Assembly: GCF_004364325.1 (NCBI RefSeq) | Contig: NZ_SOCP01000007.1 | Span: 410,253 to 474,252 of the forward strand | Source of the DNA: Actinophytocola oryzae | GTDB lineage: Bacteria; Actinomycetota; Actinomycetes; Mycobacteriales; Pseudonocardiaceae | DNA: 64,000 bases | Reading direction: 5' to 3' | In this document: piece by piece, positions 1 to 7,802 of the stretch | Numbering within the stretch: position 1 is the stretch's first letter | Layout of the letters: the number at the start of each line of letters is the position of its first letter | Translations under genes and position numbers: made by a program | The notes under the pieces: generated by a model | Seen by the model: only the letters and a program-made list of their open reading frames with translations | The model's database searches: none | What the model was told of the DNA's origin: nothing

Positions 1-198
1 GCACCGGCGACGCTGGTCGTGAGCGACGAGATCCACCGCGACGGGCAGGAACTCCTGCCCTCCGGTGACCGCGGCGAGTACCTCGCCCACTGGCACGGTC
101 TCTACCCCGGAGGACTGCGGATCGTCGAGATGCCCGGCGGGCACTACGACATGATCGGCACCACCGGTGTGTCCACAGTGGCCAGTGCCATCGAGTGA
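1..198 (+). CDS. C-terminal end of a thioesterase-like protein (NRPS-associated), 5' end outside window
   Basis: An open frame runs from base 1 to a TGA at 196-198 and gives the last 65 residues of a protein. The tail contains a G-G-H-Y-D-M motif placed as the catalytic His motif is placed near the end of type I/II thioesterases of non-ribosomal peptide clusters. The preceding EYLAHWHGLYPGGL stretch also resembles thioesterase tails, where the last segment packs against the active site. Only this fragment is visible, so whether it is a free thioesterase or the end of a synthetase cannot be decided. The amino-acid supply genes directly downstream favour an NRPS context. Confidence 0.55.
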   Translation, partial: APATLVVSDEIHRDGQELLPSGDRGEYLAHWHGLYPGGLRIVEMPGGHYDMIGTTGVSTVASAIE

Positions 199-302
199 TG
201 GCGGAAATGACCGGCGACCGGTGGTCAGAAATCCCTGCCGGGCAACCGTTCCACCGCCGCATGCTGAACATGACCAATGAGCAGGCAGAAAGGCCGGAGA
301 AA

Positions 303-758
303 ATGGCGCACGGCTTAGTGGAGAAACGACCGAAGCCCTGTGCGGTCCTCGCGGGCACACCGTCGGACTCCCACACCTGGAACCTGCTGTTCGTCCAGCT
401 GCTGCTGGAGGAGAACGGCTGGGACGTACACAACCTCGGCGCGTGCGTGCAGCCCACGATGCTCGTGGACGAGTCACTGCGCGCGAAACCGGACCTCGTC
501 GTGATCAGCACGGTCAACGGGCACGGCGCCCAGGACGCCCGCCAGGTGATCGCGGCACTACGTGCCGAGCCCGCGCTGGCGCAGGTGCCGGTCTCACTCG
601 GCGGCAAGCTGTGCGTCAGCGAGGACCGGGCCCGCGACGCGGTACCCGGCCTGCTGGCCGCCGGCTTCGACGCCGTGCTCGTCGGCGACACCGCCGTCCC
701 CGACTTCCAGGAGCTGCTCGCCCGCGTGGCGGCAGCCCGGTACGCGAGGCGGCCATGA
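303..758 (+). CDS. Glutamate mutase small (S/sigma) subunit, B12-binding domain protein
   Basis: This 151-residue protein is the cobalamin-binding half of a carbon-skeleton mutase; with the next gene it would convert L-glutamate to L-threo-3-methylaspartate. The base-off B12 signature D-x-H is present as D22-S-H24, but the usual DxHxxG glycine is Asn27. The later STVNGHG and LGGK segments match the cofactor-tail pocket of MutB/GlmS-type domains. I chose ATG 303 because GGAG lies just upstream and the length then fits the family (about 137-150 residues). A longer version from GTG 195, overlapping the previous stop, would add 36 residues that look non-conserved. Codon 5 is TTA (315-317), the rare bldA codon. 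Its stop overlaps the next start. Confidence 0.82.
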   Translation: MAHGLVEKRPKPCAVLAGTPSDSHTWNLLFVQLLLEENGWDVHNLGACVQPTMLVDESLRAKPDLVVISTVNGHGAQDARQVIAALRAEPALAQVPVSLGGKLCVSEDRARDAVPGLLAAGFDAVLVGDTAVPDFQELLARVAAARYARRP

Positions 759-2026
759 ACACCGACGGCACCTTCCACACCTTCATGGCCAGGGCCGCGC
801 GGGCGGGAGAGCTGGTCGTCCAGCCCCGCATGGGCTTCGGCACCGTCGGCCGGATGCGTGCCGGGCTCCTCGCCACCAGGGACGCGGGCCCACGCACCAT
901 CGGCACCCTCACCCTCGACAGCTACACCCGGATCGGCGACTTCGCCGCCGCTGCCCGCGCCATCCACGCGGGCGACGAGCTGAACGGCTACCCGATCGTG
1001 AACCTGGGCCCCCAGGTCACGAAGGAGATGCTCGACGGAGTGCGAACCCCCGCCTTCCCCGTGCAGGTGCGCCACGGCTCCGCCACACCCGGCCCGATCA
1101 TCGACGCGCTCGTGGCCGCGGGCCTCGACGCCACCGAGGGCGGCCCCATCTCCTACTGCCTGCCCTACGGCCGCACCCCCGTGAACCGGTCGGTCGCGGC
1201 GTGGCGGGAGGCAACGCGGCGGTTCGCCGAGCTGGCCTCCACCGGAGCCACACCGCACCTGGAGAGCTTCGGCGGGTGCATGCTGGGCCAGCTGTGCCCG
1301 CCGTCGCTGCTGGTCGCGATCTCCGTCCTCGAGGGGATGTTCTTCGCCCAGAACGGCATCACGAGCGTCTCATTGAGCTACGCACAGCAGACGCACCCCG
1401 GCCAGGACGAGGAGGCCGTGCGCGCACTGCACGACATCGCCGCCGACCTGCTGCCGGGCATCTCCTGGCACGTCGTGATCTACGCGTACATGGGCCTCTA
1501 CCCGGCCACACGCCGCGGCTCGCTGGAGCTGCTGGCCGCGGCCGCCCGGCTCGCCAGGCGCGGCGGCGCGACCCGCCTGATCGTGAAGACCCCGGCGGAG
1601 TCCAGCCAGATCCCGTCCATCGAGGACAACGTGACCGCCCTGCGCGTCGCCGCGGCCGCCGCGGCCGCCGTCACGCGCTCCGCGACCGAGCCCGAGTGCA
1701 CGGGCATCGAGGCCGAGGCCCGCCAGATCATCACCAGGGTCCTCGACCTGCACGACGACATCGGCCGCGCCCTGACCGCCGCGTGCGCACTCGGCTTCCT
1801 CGACGTGCCGTACTGCCTGCACCCCGACAACGGCGGCCGGACCAGGAGCTACATCGCCGGCGACGGCCACCTGCGGTGGGCCGCGACCGGCACCCTGCCC
1901 GTCCTGGAACCAACCGGCCGGACCGGCTCGCACCGGATGACCTCCGCCGAACTGCTGCGGTCCCTGTCCTACGTCAGGAACCGCTACGACGCCACAGCCG
2001 GACGACAGAAGGAACCGCTCTCATGA
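755..2026 (+). CDS. Glutamate mutase large (E/epsilon) subunit, methylaspartate mutase
   Basis: The 423-residue product is the catalytic TIM-barrel subunit of adenosylcobalamin-dependent glutamate mutase. Family hallmarks are visible: the QPRMGFG opening, the substrate-arginine segment QVRHGSATP, EGGPISYCLPYGR with the Glu/Tyr residues that hold the carboxylate, and SFGGCMLGQLCPP. It is somewhat shorter than the fermentative enzymes (about 480), as is common for antibiotic-cluster versions such as those feeding vicenistatin or friulimicin pathways. ATG 755 overlaps the stop of the small subunit by four bases, so the two are translationally coupled. Its own stop overlaps the next ATG. The product, 3-methylaspartate, is a known lipopeptide residue. 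Confidence 0.87.
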   Translation: MNTDGTFHTFMARAARAGELVVQPRMGFGTVGRMRAGLLATRDAGPRTIGTLTLDSYTRIGDFAAAARAIHAGDELNGYPIVNLGPQVTKEMLDGVRTPAFPVQVRHGSATPGPIIDALVAAGLDATEGGPISYCLPYGRTPVNRSVAAWREATRRFAELASTGATPHLESFGGCMLGQLCPPSLLVAISVLEGMFFAQNGITSVSLSYAQQTHPGQDEEAVRALHDIAADLLPGISWHVVIYAYMGLYPATRRGSLELLAAAARLARRGGATRLIVKTPAESSQIPSIEDNVTALRVAAAAAAAVTRSATEPECTGIEAEARQIITRVLDLHDDIGRALTAACALGFLDVPYCLHPDNGGRTRSYIAGDGHLRWAATGTLPVLEPTGRTGSHRMTSAELLRSLSYVRNRYDATAGRQKEPLS

Positions 2027-3033
2027 CCACACAACTGATCCGACCCGAGACCACCGGTTCGTCCACGGCCACCGTGGTGCCGGGCCCGCGCGAACACCTG
2101 ATGTCGCCCAGGACCCAGGCCGTCCTGAGGATCCAGCAGGCACTGGTGGCAGGCGCACGCGAGCTGATGGCCACCGAGGGCGCCGTCGAGCTGTTCCAGC
2201 CGCTGATCGGCCCGGTCACCGACCCGGGCGCACGCGGCGCGAAGCAGGTCGACGTCGACTACTACGGGCACAAGTACAAGCTGATGGCGAGCGCCATCCT
2301 GTACAAGCAGGCCTCGCTCGTCGCGTTCGACAAGATCTTCCTCATCGCGCCGAACGTGCGCCTCGAGCCGCTCGAGACCAGCGCGACCCACCGCCACCTC
2401 ACCGAGTTCCACCAGATCGACGTGGAGCTGGCCGGCGCGTCCCGCGAGGACGCGATCGCGCTCGTGGAACGCCTGGTGCGGCACATGGTGCGCAAGGCAG
2501 TCGAGACACAGGGCGACGCACTGCGCTCGATCGGCCGCGACACCGACGTGCTGTCGTCGTTCGTCGAGCAGCCGTTCGACGTCCTCACCCACGGCGAGGT
2601 CCTCGGCCGTCTCGGCCACGCGCACCCCGGCACGGAGATCGAGTGGGAGGCCGAGGAGCACATCTCCGGCCAGGCCTCGCGGCCGTTCTTCATCGTGGAC
2701 TACCCGAAGGGCTCCCGCGGCTTCTACGACAAGGAGGACCCGGCGCGGCCCTCGACCCTGATGAGCTTCGACCTCATCGCACCCGAGTCCTGCGGTGAGA
2801 TCTGCAGCGGCGGCGAGCGGGAGGCCGACTACGCGCGGATCGTCACCCGCATGCGGGAGACCGGCGAGAACCCGGCCAAGTACCGCTGGTACCTCGACGT
2901 GGTGCGCCAGGGCATCCCGGGCAGTGCCGGCTTCGGCATCGGCCTGGAGCGGCTGACCCGCTGGGTCGCGGGCCTCGACTCGGTGTGGCAGGCCAACGCC
3001 TTCCCGAAGCTGCCGGGGGTGGTGTCACCATGA
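2023..3033 (+). CDS. AsnRS-like asparagine synthetase (class II aaRS catalytic core without anticodon domain)
   Basis: This 336-residue protein carries the catalytic core of aspartyl/asparaginyl-tRNA synthetases. Motif 2 is seen as ATHRHLTEFHQIDVE and motif 3 as GFGIGLERLTRWVAGL. The N-terminal OB-fold that binds the tRNA anticodon is missing, and the protein is about 120 residues shorter than a true AsnRS. Paralogues of this build (archaeal AS-AR, AsnA) adenylate aspartate and amidate it with ammonia. Following the glutamate mutase genes, a plausible substrate is 3-methylaspartate, giving 3-methylasparagine or another amide or adenylate; that is inference. Start and stop overlap both neighbours. 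Confidence 0.8.
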   Translation: MTTQLIRPETTGSSTATVVPGPREHLMSPRTQAVLRIQQALVAGARELMATEGAVELFQPLIGPVTDPGARGAKQVDVDYYGHKYKLMASAILYKQASLVAFDKIFLIAPNVRLEPLETSATHRHLTEFHQIDVELAGASREDAIALVERLVRHMVRKAVETQGDALRSIGRDTDVLSSFVEQPFDVLTHGEVLGRLGHAHPGTEIEWEAEEHISGQASRPFFIVDYPKGSRGFYDKEDPARPSTLMSFDLIAPESCGEICSGGEREADYARIVTRMRETGENPAKYRWYLDVVRQGIPGSAGFGIGLERLTRWVAGLDSVWQANAFPKLPGVVSP

Positions 3034-4280
3034 ACCCACTGAAGGCACACGGTTTCCCGGAAGCCGACGTGCGGCGGCGAGCACGCGAGGGTGCGGCGGC
3101 GATCTTCCCGGACCTGTCGGAGTACGGCTCCGCCGTGTTCGGGGCCGAGGGCTCCGCACCCTGCGACGGGATCGACGCGCTGCGCCTGGTGCCGCCGGTG
3201 TTCATGCCGAGGCGCCTGGAGAAGCTGATCGAGCTGGGCCGGGAACCGCTGTACGAGGACGTCTCGTTGGCAACGTCCGTCGGCGGCTTCGACTCGCCGA
3301 TGCCGCTGTACCTGTCCGCGCTCGGCTCGACGAGCGTGGCCGCCGCGGGCACCGCGCTCGCGGCACAGGCGGGCAGGCTCGGCCTGCCGATGGTGATCGG
3401 CGAGAACGTGGCGCCGGTCAACGGGTTCCGCGCGGGCGGCGAGCACCGCGCGCTGCTGGCCCGCATCACCGCCTACGCCGACGCGAACACCACGGGCACC
3501 GGCGGTGTCGTGGTCCAGCAGAGCACGGAGGACGCCAACGCGGAGGTGTGGAACAACGTCTACACCGACCCCGCGGTCCGCGACCTGATGGAGTCCGGGC
3601 GGCTGGCGTTCGAGCTGAAGGTCGGCCAGGGCGCCAAACCGGGTCTCGGCGGCCTGACGATGGTGGACGAGCACACCGCGGCACGGCTGGAGGAGCAGTA
3701 CGCGCTGCAGCGCATGGGCGACGGGCAGGTGCTGCGTGCGAGCAGCCCCGGCACGTTCATCGGCGAGATCCTGCGCCAGCAGGTGCACCTCATGCGCAAC
3801 AACTACCCACGCGCGAAGTGCTGGGTGAAGCTGCCGCCCGCCCGCGACGTCGCCGAGGCCGCCGAGATCGCGTGGGAGGCGGGCGCCGACGCGGTGACCG
3901 TCGACGGCGCGGAGGGCGGCACCGGCTGGGCGCCGACCGTGTTCGTCGACCAGGTCGGGCTGCCGCTGTCCGAGTGCCTGCGCCGCATCGGCAGGCCCGA
4001 GGGCACGCTCCTGGCGAGCGGCCGCGTCCACGACGGTGCCCGCGCGGTGAAGGTGCTCGCACTGGGCGCACGCGCGGTCGGCATCGGCCGCGCCGCCCTG
4101 ATCTCGGTCGACGAGGACCCCGAGCAGGGCCTGGTCCGGTTCGCCGAGTCGCTCGCGTGCGAGATGCGGATGCTGGTCAGCGCCCTGGGCAAGTACGCGG
4201 CGGACGAACCGGGCCCCGAGGACCTGTGGGACCCGGCCGAGGCCGTCGCCGTCCACACCGAGGGAAAGGTCCTCGCGTGA
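3030..4280 (+). CDS. Glutamate-synthase-like FMN-binding protein (GltB central/FMN domain only)
   Basis: The 416-residue protein matches the FMN-binding (beta/alpha)8 domain of glutamate synthase large subunit. The recognisable parts are the GQGAKPGLGG loop, VKLPPARD, the TVDGAEGGTGWAP motif and the ALGARAVGIGRAALI phosphate-binding end. It lacks the N-terminal glutaminase domain and the C-terminal beta-helix. The Cys-x5-Cys-x4-Cys set that ligates the 3Fe-4S cluster in GltB also appears absent. It may reduce or aminate an imine, or use ammonia passed from a partner; the reaction is unknown. It is ATGA-coupled to the AsnRS-like gene, which suggests work on the same amide- or amine-forming branch. 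Confidence 0.78.
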   Translation: MNPLKAHGFPEADVRRRAREGAAAIFPDLSEYGSAVFGAEGSAPCDGIDALRLVPPVFMPRRLEKLIELGREPLYEDVSLATSVGGFDSPMPLYLSALGSTSVAAAGTALAAQAGRLGLPMVIGENVAPVNGFRAGGEHRALLARITAYADANTTGTGGVVVQQSTEDANAEVWNNVYTDPAVRDLMESGRLAFELKVGQGAKPGLGGLTMVDEHTAARLEEQYALQRMGDGQVLRASSPGTFIGEILRQQVHLMRNNYPRAKCWVKLPPARDVAEAAEIAWEAGADAVTVDGAEGGTGWAPTVFVDQVGLPLSECLRRIGRPEGTLLASGRVHDGARAVKVLALGARAVGIGRAALISVDEDPEQGLVRFAESLACEMRMLVSALGKYAADEPGPEDLWDPAEAVAVHTEGKVLA

Positions 4281-5260
4281 TCCACGCCAACGCCATGGAC
4301 GTCGTCACCGACGACGTGTTCGTCGCACTGCCGTACCTGTCCCGGCACGCCGACGTCTTCCTCAAGGTCGAGGGGCTCAACCCGGCGGGCTCGATCAAGC
4401 TGAAGACGGCGGTCGGGCTCGTCGAGGACGCCGAGCGCCGAGGTGTGCTGTCCGTCGGCGTGCCGCTCATCGAGTCGTCGTCGGGCAACCTCGGGGTCGC
4501 GCTGAGCTGCATCTGCGCGGCCAAGGGGTACGACTTCACCTGTGTGGTCGACCCCAACACCTCCGAGTCGTCCATCGCACACATGCGTGCCCTGGGCACG
4601 GAGGTCGTGGTGGTGCGCAAGCCCGACACCAACGGCGGCTACCTCAACACCCGCATCGACTACATCAGGGAGCAGCTGCGCCGCAGACCGGAGATGGTGT
4701 GGCTCAACCAGTACGCCAACCCGGCCAACCCAGCCGCCCACCACGACCGGACGGCGAGGAGCCTGCTCGACGGGTTGCAGCACATCGACCACCTCTTCGT
4801 CGGCGCGGGCTCGACCGGCACGTTCGTCGGCTGCGCCACCTACCTGCGGGAACACTCGCCCCACACCCGGATCATCGCGGTGGACTCGGTGGGCTCGGTG
4901 ACGTTCGGCACCGCGTCCGGTCCCCGCCGCATCCCGGGCCTCGGCGCGAGCCGCCGCCCGGAGCTGTGCAGGCCCGCGCTCGCGCACGAGGTCGTGCACG
5001 TGGCCGAACGCGACGCGATCCGTGAATGCCGCCGCATCGCCCGCAACACGGGCCTGCTGGTCGGCGGCTCGACCGGTTCGGTCCTGGCGGCGATCACCGC
5101 CTACGAGGACCGCTTCCGCGGCGGAAGGCCCCGCGTGGCGGCCATTTCCCCGGACCTGGGCGACCGCTACCTGCGCACCGTCTACGACGACAACTGGGTG
5201 CGCGCCCACTTCGGTGAGATCGGGACCGAGGACCCCCTGGTCGCCACCGCCGAGCGGTGA
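4277..5260 (+). CDS. sbnA: SbnA-like PLP enzyme, 2,3-diaminopropionate biosynthesis (N-(2-amino-2-carboxyethyl)-L-glutamate synthase type)
   Basis: This fold-type II PLP enzyme of 327 residues resembles cysteine synthase but has the SbnA signature NPAGSIKLKTA, with Lys41 the expected Schiff-base lysine. SSSGNLGVAL is the substrate carboxylate loop and GAGSTGTFVG binds the PLP phosphate. SbnA enzymes join O-phospho-L-serine and L-glutamate into an amino-carboxyethyl glutamate that SbnB oxidises to 2,3-diaminopropionate and 2-oxoglutarate. The SbnB partner is at 7803-8804, across an inserted MFS/regulator pair. Translation starts at GTG 4277, overlapping the preceding stop. A long hairpin follows the stop. 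Confidence 0.85.
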   Translation: MIHANAMDVVTDDVFVALPYLSRHADVFLKVEGLNPAGSIKLKTAVGLVEDAERRGVLSVGVPLIESSSGNLGVALSCICAAKGYDFTCVVDPNTSESSIAHMRALGTEVVVVRKPDTNGGYLNTRIDYIREQLRRRPEMVWLNQYANPANPAAHHDRTARSLLDGLQHIDHLFVGAGSTGTFVGCATYLREHSPHTRIIAVDSVGSVTFGTASGPRRIPGLGASRRPELCRPALAHEVVHVAERDAIRECRRIARNTGLLVGGSTGSVLAAITAYEDRFRGGRPRVAAISPDLGDRYLRTVYDDNWVRAHFGEIGTEDPLVATAER

Positions 5261-5261
5261 C

Positions 5262-5303
5262 GCCTCTCGCCGTGCCCCGAGTCCCCGGGGCACGGCGAGA
5301 GGC
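5262..5303. terminator. Bidirectional terminator hairpin between convergent genes
   Basis: Two perfect 18-nt arms (GCCTCTCGCCGTGCCCCG at 5262-5279 and its reverse complement at 5286-5303) flank a 6-nt loop. The stem begins one base after the stop of the sbnA-like gene and ends 8 nt before the stop of the oppositely oriented regulator. It can therefore end transcription from both sides. No U-tract is evident, as is usual in actinomycetes. Confidence 0.85.
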
Positions 5304-5310
5304 ACCGGGC

Positions 5311-6315
5311 TCAGAGGATCTCGGCCGGGTCGATGAGGTTCCGGGTGATCGCGACAGCGCCGAGCTGGAAGCGGCTGCGGGTGCCGAGGCGTTCGGTGAG
5401 GCGGTCCGACAGGCGCCGCACGGTGCGCAGCGACACGGCCATCCGCCGGGCCGCGGACGCGTCGGTGTGGCCCTGCGCCCACAGCTTCAGCACGTGCACC
5501 TCCTGCGGCGACAACGCGTCACCCCGCCGCGCCCTCGGACCCACCCCCAGCGGCTCGGCCTCGGCCCACAACTTCGCGAACAACGTGACGTACGAGCCGA
5601 CCACCGCGTCACAGCTGACGACCAGCTCACCGGCGACCCCGGTGAGGTTGTCGACCGAGACGACCGCGTGCCGCTGGTCGAAGATCCGCACGTGCGCGGG
5701 CAGCGTCGGCAGCGTGCGGATCTCCGCACCCGCCTGCGCCTCCCGTGACAGCGCGGCCATGGTCTGCCTGTCGTTGCGGGCACTGTCCAGCACGACCGAG
5801 CGCACGCTGACCCCGCGGGCGGACAGGTCCTCGTCGACAGTGCGGGGGCTCGTGGCCGGCCGCATGGACAGGCACTCCTCGACGCACCCGGCGGCCAGCT
5901 CGGCCGTGCGGGCCCGCACCGTGGGGCCGCCGACGACCCACTCGACGCCGACGGTGTCGTGCCGCCGCCCGACGCGTGCGAGCAGCCGTGCCACGGTCAG
6001 CCTGCTGTCCTCGACCTGCTGCTGGTGACGCGCCAGCTCACCCTGCTGCCGCGCCAGCAAAGCGGCCAGGCCGACCTCCGGTTCGATGGCCGTCAGGTCC
6101 TCACCCCCGTTCACCCGCGTGACCAGCCCCAGGCTCGCGAGGTGCTCCACGGCGAACCGCACGGTGACCTCGCTCTGCGCCATCAGCTCGGCGAGCGTGC
6201 CCGCGCTGATCTCGGGGTGCTCGAGCACCGTCTGGTACACGGACTCGGTGGTCGCGTCGAGCGCGAAGCCGCTCTCCGTCCCGGGTAACGCCATCAGATC
6301 AGGCAGTACGGACAT
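5311..6315 (-). CDS. TrmB/LuxR-type transcriptional regulator, likely cluster-situated
   Basis: The 334-residue protein has a TrmB-like winged-helix N-terminus (SAGTLAELMAQSEVTVRFAV region, residues about 35-65), a central PLD-like/sensor segment, and a C-terminal LuxR helix-turn-helix (LSPQEVHVLKLWAQGHTDASAARR, about 270-330). This TrmB-plus-LuxR layout is common among regulators inside actinomycete antibiotic clusters. Its start overlaps the end of the upstream MFS exporter gene by 17 bases, so the two are co-transcribed leftward from the promoter region at 7607-7802. The likely targets are that promoter and the peptide operon; this is inferred from position. Confidence 0.8.
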   Translation of the reverse strand: MSVLPDLMALPGTESGFALDATTESVYQTVLEHPEISAGTLAELMAQSEVTVRFAVEHLASLGLVTRVNGGEDLTAIEPEVGLAALLARQQGELARHQQQVEDSRLTVARLLARVGRRHDTVGVEWVVGGPTVRARTAELAAGCVEECLSMRPATSPRTVDEDLSARGVSVRSVVLDSARNDRQTMAALSREAQAGAEIRTLPTLPAHVRIFDQRHAVVSVDNLTGVAGELVVSCDAVVGSYVTLFAKLWAEAEPLGVGPRARRGDALSPQEVHVLKLWAQGHTDASAARRMAVSLRTVRRLSDRLTERLGTRSRFQLGAVAITRNLIDPAEIL

Positions 6316-7606
6316 GCTCGACGCCCTTCTCCTCGTTCTCGGTGCGTGCCGGCTCGCTCGTCGGCCGGTCGGTCCGGCGCATCTGCGACCACTCGGGCCG
6401 CATGCCGGGCAGGACGATCGCGGCGAGGTACAGCCCGCCGACGATCAACAGCGAGCCGGTGAGGCCCGACGTGGTGAGCAGCAGGGCCGCGAACGGCCCG
6501 CCGAACGGGATGCCGGCCCAGGCCAGCGCATTGCTGAGCGTCCGAACGCGGCCCAGGAGCCGATCCGGGATGCGCTCGTAGGTCACGGCACCGACGATCG
6601 GGTTGATGAACCCCGACCCCAGCCCGCCGACCGCGAAAACGGCGAGCACCGCCCACAGCGGCAGGCCTGCGGCCATGGCGACGAACCGAGGCACGCCGCC
6701 GACGAGAAACCCGACCATGTAGACGATGCGGCGGGGGAGCCTGCCGCCGATCGCGGCGGCGACCAGCGCGGCGAGGATCGACGTGCCCGCGAAGACACTC
6801 ACGACCAACCCGACCGTCTCCGGCCCGTGCCCGGACTCGCGCGCCCACACCGGCAACAACACCGCGATGAACGCCTGGTCGAGCAGGTTCGTCACGACGA
6901 CCATGCCGGTGATGGCCCGCAGCAACCCGTCCTGACGGAGGAACGCGGCACCCTCCCGCAGCTGGGCGACGTACCCGCCGACCTCGGTGGTCCTCGGCCG
7001 CTCCGGGTCGAGGTCGTCGGTGAGCGCGAACGCGACGATCACGGCGGCGAACCCGAACAGACCGGCGGCGAGCCACAGCGCCTGCGCGTTGCCGAGCACG
7101 GCGACGACGAACCCCCCCGCTGCCGGTCCCGCGACGGTGGCGGTCCGCTCGATCGCGGTCGACAGCCCGGTGCCGCGCTCGAGCGGCACGCCGGCGGCGC
7201 GCGTGGCGGAGGGGATGAAAACGGACTTGGCGGACCGTGCCGGACCCTCGGCCGCACCCGCCACGGCCATCAGCGCCATCAGCGCCCAGATGTGCAGCCC
7301 GCCGGTCGCGTGCAGCAGACCGACGACGACCATCACGCCCGTCGAGACCACGTCACCGGCGACGGCGATGCGCCGCGGCCCGATGCGGTCGATGAGCGGG
7401 CCCGCGAGTGCCTGCGCCAGCACGAACGGCGTGATCTGACAGAACGCGACCAGACCGGTCTGGGCGGCGCTCCCGGTGGAGGAGAGCACGAACCACGGCA
7501 CCGCGACGAGCAGCAGACGGTTGGCGGTGAGCGAGACGAGGTCGGCGCCGAGCACGCCCACCAGCCCGCGTGCGGAGCGAGGGGGGTCGACTGCCGGGTT
7601 GTTCAT
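6299..7606 (-). CDS. MFS transporter, probable exporter of the peptide product or self-resistance
   Basis: The 435-residue protein is very hydrophobic, with about 12 membrane spans and MFS loop motifs (GPLIDRIGPRR after TM2). It resembles the 12-TM DHA/MFS_3 exporters frequent in antibiotic clusters. ATG 7606 was chosen because a GGGAGG ribosome site stands about 8 bases upstream; the open frame continues to 7954 without support. It shares the 196-base divergent control region with the sbnB-like gene. Membrane direction (export) is inferred from family and context. Confidence 0.85.
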   Translation of the reverse strand: MNNPAVDPPRSARGLVGVLGADLVSLTANRLLLVAVPWFVLSSTGSAAQTGLVAFCQITPFVLAQALAGPLIDRIGPRRIAVAGDVVSTGVMVVVGLLHATGGLHIWALMALMAVAGAAEGPARSAKSVFIPSATRAAGVPLERGTGLSTAIERTATVAGPAAGGFVVAVLGNAQALWLAAGLFGFAAVIVAFALTDDLDPERPRTTEVGGYVAQLREGAAFLRQDGLLRAITGMVVVTNLLDQAFIAVLLPVWARESGHGPETVGLVVSVFAGTSILAALVAAAIGGRLPRRIVYMVGFLVGGVPRFVAMAAGLPLWAVLAVFAVGGLGSGFINPIVGAVTYERIPDRLLGRVRTLSNALAWAGIPFGGPFAALLLTTSGLTGSLLIVGGLYLAAIVLPGMRPEWSQMRRTDRPTSEPARTENEEKGVEHVRTA

Positions 7607-7634
7607 GTGGTGCCTCCCTGGTCGAGCCGGTCGT

Positions 7635-7649
7635 TTCTGCCGGCCAGAA
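7635..7649. promoter_or_regulatory. Short inverted repeat in the MFS/sbnB divergent control region
   Basis: TTCTG and CAGAA flank CCGGC, forming a 15-bp interrupted palindrome 29 bases upstream of the MFS start. It may be an operator for the neighbouring regulator; no experimental or family evidence ties it to a protein. Confidence 0.3.
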
Positions 7650-7743
7650 CTGACACTGCCCGCAGGGACCGGCCGTCCCCAGGGAAGGAACCGCACGGTC
7701 GGCTGCCGGTTCTGCTGCAGGTTCTTCTCTCCCGCACGGCGGT

Positions 7744-7770
7744 GTGGCTCGGTCACGCTGACCGAGCCAC
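7744..7770. promoter_or_regulatory. Perfect 12-bp inverted repeat upstream of the sbnB-like gene
   Basis: GTGGCTCGGTCA (7744-7755) is followed by CGC and then its exact reverse complement (7759-7770). The element ends 32 bases before the ATG at 7803, so it could be either a dimer-binding operator or a leader hairpin in the mRNA. The ribosome site (GGAACGGAGAGG) is left free just downstream. Confidence 0.6.
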
Positions 7771-7802
7771 CACATCCGGCGGCCGGAACGGAGAGGCGAC
7801 AG

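Noticed and set aside
195..302. GTG 195 start for the mutase small subunit (overlapping the previous stop)
   Set aside because: The extra 36 residues do not resemble the family, while ATG 303 has GGAG upstream and gives normal length. It remains possible because of GTGA coupling.
2829..4256. A 475-codon minus-strand frame opposite the GltB-like gene
   Set aside because: It is a shadow frame with no recognisable domain; the plus-strand gene is coupled to its neighbours and has FMN motifs.
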